A stretch of 64,000 nt of DNA from Saitoella complicata NRRL Y-17804 (taxonomy: Eukaryota > Ascomycota > Saitoellomycetes > Saitoellales > Saitoellaceae): assembly GCF_001661265.1 (NCBI RefSeq), contig NW_017567005.1:62001-126000 (forward strand). The letters run 5' to 3'. The notes beneath the pieces are model-generated. The model was not told where the DNA came from. It made no database searches and worked only from the letters and a program-made list of their open reading frames with translations. The position numbers and the translations under genes were made by a program. This document shows positions 56,029-64,000 of the stretch, piece by piece (the first letter of the stretch is position 1; the number at the start of each line of letters is the position of its first letter).

Positions 56029-56228
56029 TACGGTTATGGTTATGGGTTGGCGGACGAACGGACTGACGGACGAACTGACGGACTCTGGGATTCTTCGCTG
56101 TGAACGGACTTAGAAGAATCGTCGAGGACTTGAGCGTTGTTGGCCTCGGGCTGGAAATTGTGAGTCGCCCTGGCTAGCCGTATGGGGGTGCAACCAAGCA
56201 CGCTCAACTCTTCGTCCAGCAGTGAACG
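56029..56228. promoter_or_regulatory. Divergent promoter, MRPL7 / TFIIIC subunit
   Basis: These 200 bases separate the two start codons. A short repeated GACGGA(C/A) pattern occurs near 56055-56085 (several GGACGGAC-like units). No TATA box is clear. Confidence 0.4.
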
Positions 56229-58513
56229 ATGATCAATGACCACCGGTTGAATGCTCTTGTCCAAGGCATACATGCTCTGAAATGGTCAGTAGATGGCCGG
56301 ATAGCACTCGCACGCGAAGACATCGTCCAGATCCTATCACCAACCCCGCTCAGTCCACCTAACGTCCTCACGCAAACGTTCACCGCGGCTGACTGTATCT
56401 TGCCATGGGAGGGACTGGAGCCAATGTGGTTTGACGAGGTACCGTTTGAAGGAGATGCGCCGGTGCCTCCTGCGGAAGAGACGTTCACAATCGGTGAGAC
56501 AAGCAAGAGTATAGAACCTCAGACCGTTCAGGCGCGAAGACGACCCACGCGTATGGACTGGAGTCCCTTGATGCAAGGATCTGGGAGCTGTATGCTAGCG
56601 ATTGCATCATCTGAGCATCGAGTATACATCTATGACTTTACTGGGAAGTTGTTATGGAATCTGTCGGAGGTAGCTTTGAAAGCGGCCGGACATACCCCAT
56701 ATGAGTGGCACGTCGAGGATAAAAACGAGTTGCGACGGATGAGATATCATGGTCTGAGTTGGTCGAAACAATGCTTCTTACCTGGGCGGAGGTGGGGTAC
56801 GGTGTTTCTGGCACTCGGCAACGAGATAGGAGGAATCTCAGTGTGGTCCATCACAGAGAACGTGCCACATGTTCTGATGACGGTGACCTTACCTCAAAAC
56901 GAGAAGGTGGGTCCGTGGGATCAGGGCCAGCCAGGGCCGACGTGGGTCAACAGTATTGCATGGGGCCCGTGGGTGCCAACGTCGAAAGACACGTTCACCT
57001 CACTTGTTGCAGCATTGACAGACAATGGCGGCGTGTACCTGATCACCATGGAGGTATCCCGCGATGGAAAGTTAACGCAAGATCCAAATATCGTCACTGC
57101 TTCCCCACCTAACCCTCGAAAACCGACGCAAATCACCTGGTGGCACGCGGATGAATGCGCGGATACCGGCATGTGTGTTCTTGCATCAACCAGTGTCGGC
57201 AAGATCACGGTGTACTTTTGCAATGTCTTGGAGGGAACTATATCTGTGGTTGAACACCTGTGGGAGGGCTATGCACTGGCGACCGACATGTGCTTCACGC
57301 CTGATGCCAGCCCTCTTCTTCATGTGATGACCAGTCTCGGCAATGCGATTGTACTCAAGATCTTGCCTGGTACTCAGTCAGTTGATGTTTCTCATTCTCT
57401 TACATCTCGCCTCAAGGCTCACTTGGAGGCGCGTCGGAAAGCATTCGCCGTGGGGGATGATCAGATCAACGCGGACATTCGCATCTGGGGTGCGACATTG
57501 AGTCCTGGTGGAGGGTGTCTAGCCTATGCATACGAGAACGTTGCAAGCAAGACCATCCGGTACGTCACGAACGTGGAGGCAGCAATGCGTATAGGCTTCT
57601 TCCCCACCCAGGAGGGCGCAGAATATATGGCAGGGATGAAAGCATTGGCATTGAATGGATTGAGATCTGCGGTTATGAACGTCTATCGACAGTCGCTGCG
57701 GGGTATGCTGTGGGATCCAACAATCATCTATGCATCTATATTAAAGACCAACGGATCGGATGCGGCAGACGAGTTTCTGGAACAAGCGTGGCATGCAATC
57801 GATGCTGCATCAGCTTTTGACAGCGATGCTGATGTCACCGGTCATGCAATTGACCATCAGCTGGCCATTTCGTTGTTCCAACCAAAGTTCAACGCGATGC
57901 GGCTCGTGTATGCGTGGTGGCAGGGTCTGCAAGGATTCAAGAACATCAAACACCGCGTTTTTGCATCGGATCTGTCAAGCGTAATGGCTGATCTCGGAGG
58001 ACATCTAGCAGTAACAGCATTGCATATCTTCACGACAACGTGCCCAGCAATGATTGCTCCACCAGCAGAAGGCAGCCTATCCTACCAAATACTAACACTT
58101 TACGCCGACTTTATCAAGCAGGCGCACTCCGACGCTGCAGGCGTCCCTGAACTCGCCGCCAATGTTTACCAACTTCTCGGAGCGGACCCATCACCGGAGC
58201 ATGGACGGGAATCGTGTCTGGCATGTGGCAGTGGGATAAAGTGGGAAGATCCGATGGACGCAAAGTGCGACAACAATCACACGTGGAGTGAGTTTCAAGC
58301 AGTGTGCTGTGCTGAATGAAGAGTCAAGCTTACAATGCGAGAATAGGCCGATGCGCGTTGACAATGACGACATTGCAAACACCAAGAGTGCGAACGTGCA
58401 CAGGATGCAAGAAGAAGGCAATGGTGTTAGATAAATCAGCAGAGGGTGAGGAATGGGCGATTGGGATGTTTTCAGCGCTTGACATTTGCCCGTTCTGTGG
58501 AGGGACAATCTAG
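56229..58513 (+). CDS. TFIIIC subunit with WD-like N-terminus and zinc finger (TFIIIC90/Sfc9-type)
   Basis: Exons 56229-58287 and 58347-58513 give 741 residues. The N-terminal half has WD/propeller-like repeats (IALAREDIVQILSP, WSPLMQGSGSCMLAIASSEH, WVNSIAWGPWVP). The C-terminal zinc finger spans the intron: CLACGSGIKWEDPMDAKC, HTWSRCALTMTTLQTP, then CTGC and CPFCGG. This fits the TFIIIC delta-subunit N-terminal and zinc-finger domains (GTF3C4/Sfc9). TFIIIC binds the A and B boxes of tRNA genes and recruits TFIIIB. The 59-nt intron (GTGAGT to ATAG) is needed to complete the finger. BDP1, its downstream partner, is in this window but not adjacent. Confidence 0.85.
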
Positions 58514-58797
58514 GATAGATACATCCTGTGTATTACGTAGAGCATGACAACAAAAGTTCGGTCCAGGGTTCAATGTGGGCGGATTGACGGACAGGCGGGC
58601 GTGGCGTTGACGGAGCTTCGTACGGTAAACGCAAACCTCCGAGATAAGCATATGGTTAGTATTACCTTTATTAGATACTAGGTACGTCACATATAATATC
58701 CCAAAGACCAATCGCAATACACAATACGCCCGCTGAAAACCATACCCATTACCCCATCCAACATACCCGGTCAGTCTTCTCATTACATCACCCCACC

Positions 58798-61318
58798 TCA
58801 CCTCATGTAAACAGTGGACTTGTCCTCAGCAGCACCAGCACTCGTCAATGCCTTCTTCCTCCTCAACTCCGCAATCCTCGCCGCGGCGGCTGCCCTGCGA
58901 CCGGGCGTCAAGTCCTTGGCCTTCGTCATCGTGAGGGTTCTGCCATTGGCAGTGGTCTTGGTAGTCGTTTGTCTGTTCGATTCCTGCAATTGTCTTGCAG
59001 GGTACGTAGAGACATCAGCGCCTGGTGAAGTGGTTGAATCCCACTCAGGCTTGACAGTAGAGGTCGATGGACGTGAGAATCGAGAACGACTAGCGGTGAC
59101 AACCGAAGAGACGGCAGGGATGTTAGATCGCCTGACACTCGCTGCATATGCTGGAGAGATCCCCGAAGAGGAGGTACGACCAAGCTTGGCCCCCGGCGTG
59201 CTCGACATCCTTGGACTTTCAGTTTTGATAGCAGCCGCAGCGTTCCTCAAATCCGCGACTTCCTTCCTGAATACCTCGATCTGCGCATCGGTGGCCTCCT
59301 TTTCCTTCTCCAATGACCGAACACGACGCTGGGCAGTGGCCAGTTCCTCCGCTTGCAAGTTGTGACCATGCTTTACGCCCTCCAGCGGAACGATCTCCTC
59401 GGACTTCTTCTTCAAGTCCTGGACCTTGTTCTCAAGTTGTGCCACATTACGCTTCTGCTCGTTCAACTCCCTTAGCTGACGCGAAGCGGTCGAGCGGCTC
59501 TCCTCAAGGGCAGCACGAAGCTCGTCGCGCTCAGCACGAACCTCAGAGAAGACACGTGCAGTATTTATAGCCTCATTTCTCGCCTTATGCAGAGACTCCC
59601 TCAACTCCTTGAGCTCAGTCTCGAACTGCAGGATCCTCCTCTCTGAATCCTGCCTGGTCCTTTCAAGCTGGTTCCTCAAGTCACTCCTCTCATCCCTAAC
59701 CTCATCCAACTGCCTCTGCACCACGCCAGCGGATTTGTCCAACTCTTGCTGAAGCCGCTTCAAATCTCTCTCCTGATCCCTGTACTTGTTTTCCCAAGCC
59801 CGTGCTTCCCGCCTGTGCTTCTCGATATCCGCCAAATCCATCTCATACTGTCTCTTTCCAGCTTCAGCCTCGATCTTGTACATCCTCAGCTCCTTCATGT
59901 CCTCCTTCAACTTCTTAACCTGGTTGCGAGCTTCTTTATAAAGCATCTCCAGTTGATTGTTCCTTTCCGGCGAAGCGAAAGTTGGCGCATTACGGCCTGC
60001 GTGAAGTTCTTTCTCAAGATCGCAGATGCGGCGATCAGCGATACGTTTCTCGCGTTCGTATTGGCGAAGCTCATCCTGGTGAGATGCAACAGCTTCCTGT
60101 CGTTGCTTCTCCTTGACTTCCAGCATCTCGAACGCAGTCTGGACCTGTTCGGACATTTCGGCAAGCTGTTGCTGAAGCTCCTCAACCTCAGGGTTGGGCT
60201 CTGCTGGGGTAGTCTGCTGCTCCGACTGCGGAAGGCGTACTCGGCGCAGTCTTTCCTCCAGCTCCATAACCTGTCTTTCTGCCAAATCTTTATCATGCAC
60301 GATTTTCTTGATCTCATCCTTCAACCGCGTGTTCTCCGAACTGAATCCCAGAGGCAGCTGTTCCGTTGCCTGACTTTGCGTCTCCAGCTTCTTGATCACA
60401 TGGTCGCACAACTCTTTCTCCTTCTGCAGCTGTGTGCGCATGCTATCCAGCAGGTCGAACTGACTCTTCCAGTATTTGCCGGATACGGACTTCGGGGAGT
60501 TCACGTCGACAGTCACGTCACCGTCAGTAGTCATTGATTTTTCGGCATAATCGTTCATAACTTCGTCTTCGTGTGCTTCCATGAGCTCTTTCAACAGTCT
60601 GTTGTTCTCCATGAGAGTCCTGAGGGCATCGGAGATATCGCTGTCTGCATCTTCTTGCTTGAATTCGACATGCGCCGATTCGTTGACCGAAGAGTTCGGT
60701 GAGAAGACAACTTCGTTTTGTAATCGAGAACTCACGGCCGGTTTCGAGGCTTGTACAATCGGGATGTTGACGGTCTTGGCTGGGGCAGGCGTGGGGAACT
60801 TTCCAGGGAAGTCACGAGGCAGTCCTGACCGCTTCGTCACCGTACCAGGGATTTTGTACTTTGATAGGGGTGAGCCCGCCTCCTGTCTTTTCTGCTTTTC
60901 GTCCTTCTCGTTATTCCAAGAGACCGTCTTCTTCGGACCGATCGTCCCAGGCGTGCGCAGGATGCCTGGTGTTCTTGCTGAGCTGCTAGTCGGTCTGGCA
61001 GGCGTCGCAGGCGCCATAAGTACATCTCCATCTGCATCAAACCTTGTTGCGGTAGAGTCGCTCCGAGTTCTCCTTGCCGGTACTGGTGTTTCTTGCACGT
61101 CGGAGTCGCCGTCTAACTGATTATTCGAAGCAGCGCCGCCAAAGAAACCTCGCCTGAATGCTTGTGTTGCCCATACATGCGCTGGAGTAGCTGAGCCGTC
61201 TATACTGCTGATTAGTATGCGAAGCCAGCCGTGAGAGGAGTGATCTACCATCTGCGACGAATGTGTCGTTCGGAGCAGCAGAGTCGCTGCTGCCCTTGAT
61301 CCACTTGGACAAAGACAT
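58798..61318 (-). CDS. Coiled-coil protein, spindle pole body Cut12-like
   Basis: Exons 61318-61249 and 61199-58798 give 823 residues. The start MSLSKWIKGSSDSAAPND, then VWATQAFRRGFFGG, ARTPGILRTPGTIGPKKTVSW and SGKYWKSQFDLLDSMRTQLQ fit the layout of fungal Cut12-type spindle pole body proteins: a short N-terminal motif, a TPG-rich repeat and a WK-containing helix. The rest is a long coiled coil. The C-terminal end is basic (RRAAAAARIAELRRKKAL). Cut12 anchors the spindle pole body and helps mitotic commitment in fission yeast. The match is to a pattern, not to catalytic residues, so I am only moderately sure. The 49-nt intron with a perfect TACTAAT branch site is well supported. Confidence 0.55.
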
Positions 61319-61568
61319 GATCCGTACGTTCTGAAAGCTGTGTAACGGAAGAGCTGGGATCAATGCCTTTTATGATGGTTCCTTTGAAATCGTTGGAGGT
61401 GAATGCCGTCTGTTTACATTCGCGCGCATACCACAACAACCGTCGTACGCTGGATCACGTGCCTGGCAACCGCAATTGCAACCCCCAGCGCTCGAAGCGC
61501 AATTGAGCAAGCAACCCTGGGAGAGAATTGGTAAGCGATCAAGCCGGACCAGGACCGCCAGATAGAAA

Positions 61569-61664
61569 ATGCCAAAACTGGCAGCTTCGAACCCATTCTC
61601 AATCTATCTCTTTGCCGTCAGGGAGACCGACAGGGCCCAATTGCGGACCGGCACCGACTGCTAA
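61569..61664 (+). promoter_or_regulatory. Possible uORF 1 before GCN2 (31 codons)
   Basis: A 31-codon frame starting MPKLAASNPFSIYLF ends 141 bases before the GCN2 start. It matters only if transcription starts upstream of it. Confidence 0.3.
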
Positions 61665-61732
61665 ACTTAAGCACCTGCGTCAGGGCGCACGGGGCTCCTC
61701 GGACTTCCCTCGATTGCGTTGATCAGACTCAT

Positions 61733-64000
<2,268 letters not shown>

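Noticed and set aside
58560-58590. GGGTTCAA resembling a tRNA B box
   Set aside because: The trailing bases do not match the B-box consensus and no tRNA fold is possible nearby.

Overview
The window is gene-dense nuclear DNA of a fungus. Proteins are interrupted by a few very short introns (mostly 47-62 nt). Their donors are of the GTATGT/GTRNGT type, and branch points resembling CTAAC or CTGAC lie just before the 3' AG. Fungal-specific families are present: a CFEM cell-surface protein, a chitin deacetylase with CBM18 domains, an Ytp1-like protein, a Ste11 MAPKKK, and Gcn2 with an RWD domain. Low intron density, intron size and family content suggest Ascomycota, perhaps Pezizomycotina or a basal lineage. 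That placement is an inference, and Basidiomycota is not excluded. About thirty protein genes were recognised on both strands; I saw no rRNA, tRNA or CRISPR array.

Layout. 1-7.2 kb: an Osh-type oxysterol-binding protein cut by the window edge, a Vps3/TGFBRAP1-like CORVET subunit, and the Golgi protein CASP/Coy1 transcribed divergently from it across 81 bp. 7.8-14.1 kb: ribosomal protein eL39, a large AT-hook/Sds3-like protein with a disordered tail, and the recombination mediator Swi5. 14.5-23 kb: a full-length ABCB transporter, a cluster of perfect hairpins, mRNA-export factor Sac3, and a scrap of an alcohol dehydrogenase. 23.9-34.8 kb: an orphan protein, Sec61 alpha, a CFEM protein, a ZNF511-like zinc finger, chitin deacetylase, Bmt5 rRNA methyltransferase, the GID/CTLH subunit Fyv10, and a small, probably mitochondrial protein. 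35-49.7 kb: Bdp1 (TFIIIB), Bre1, exocyst Sec8, an Ytp1-like protein, Rft1 and Vps18. 49.7-51.7 kb: the only clearly degraded stretch, with a broken Tc1/mariner DNA transposon and a second broken reading frame of unknown origin. 51.8-64 kb: Ste11, mitochondrial uL5m, a TFIIIC90-type subunit, a Cut12-like coiled-coil protein, and the first two-thirds or so of Gcn2.

Most genes are housekeeping and they do not form one pathway. Recurrent themes are endomembrane traffic (Osh, Vps3, CASP, Sec61, Sec8, Vps18, Rft1), Pol III transcription (Bdp1, TFIIIC90) and chromatin or mRNA export (Sds3-like, Bre1, Sac3). Neighbours often share short divergent promoters.

I found no convincing undescribed multi-gene system. 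The most unusual items are the AT-hook/Sds3-like protein with a very long tail, an FG-repeat N-terminus on Bdp1, a tandem set of perfect hairpins behind the ABC transporter, two upstream reading frames before Gcn2, and the relic-filled DNA upstream of Ste11.
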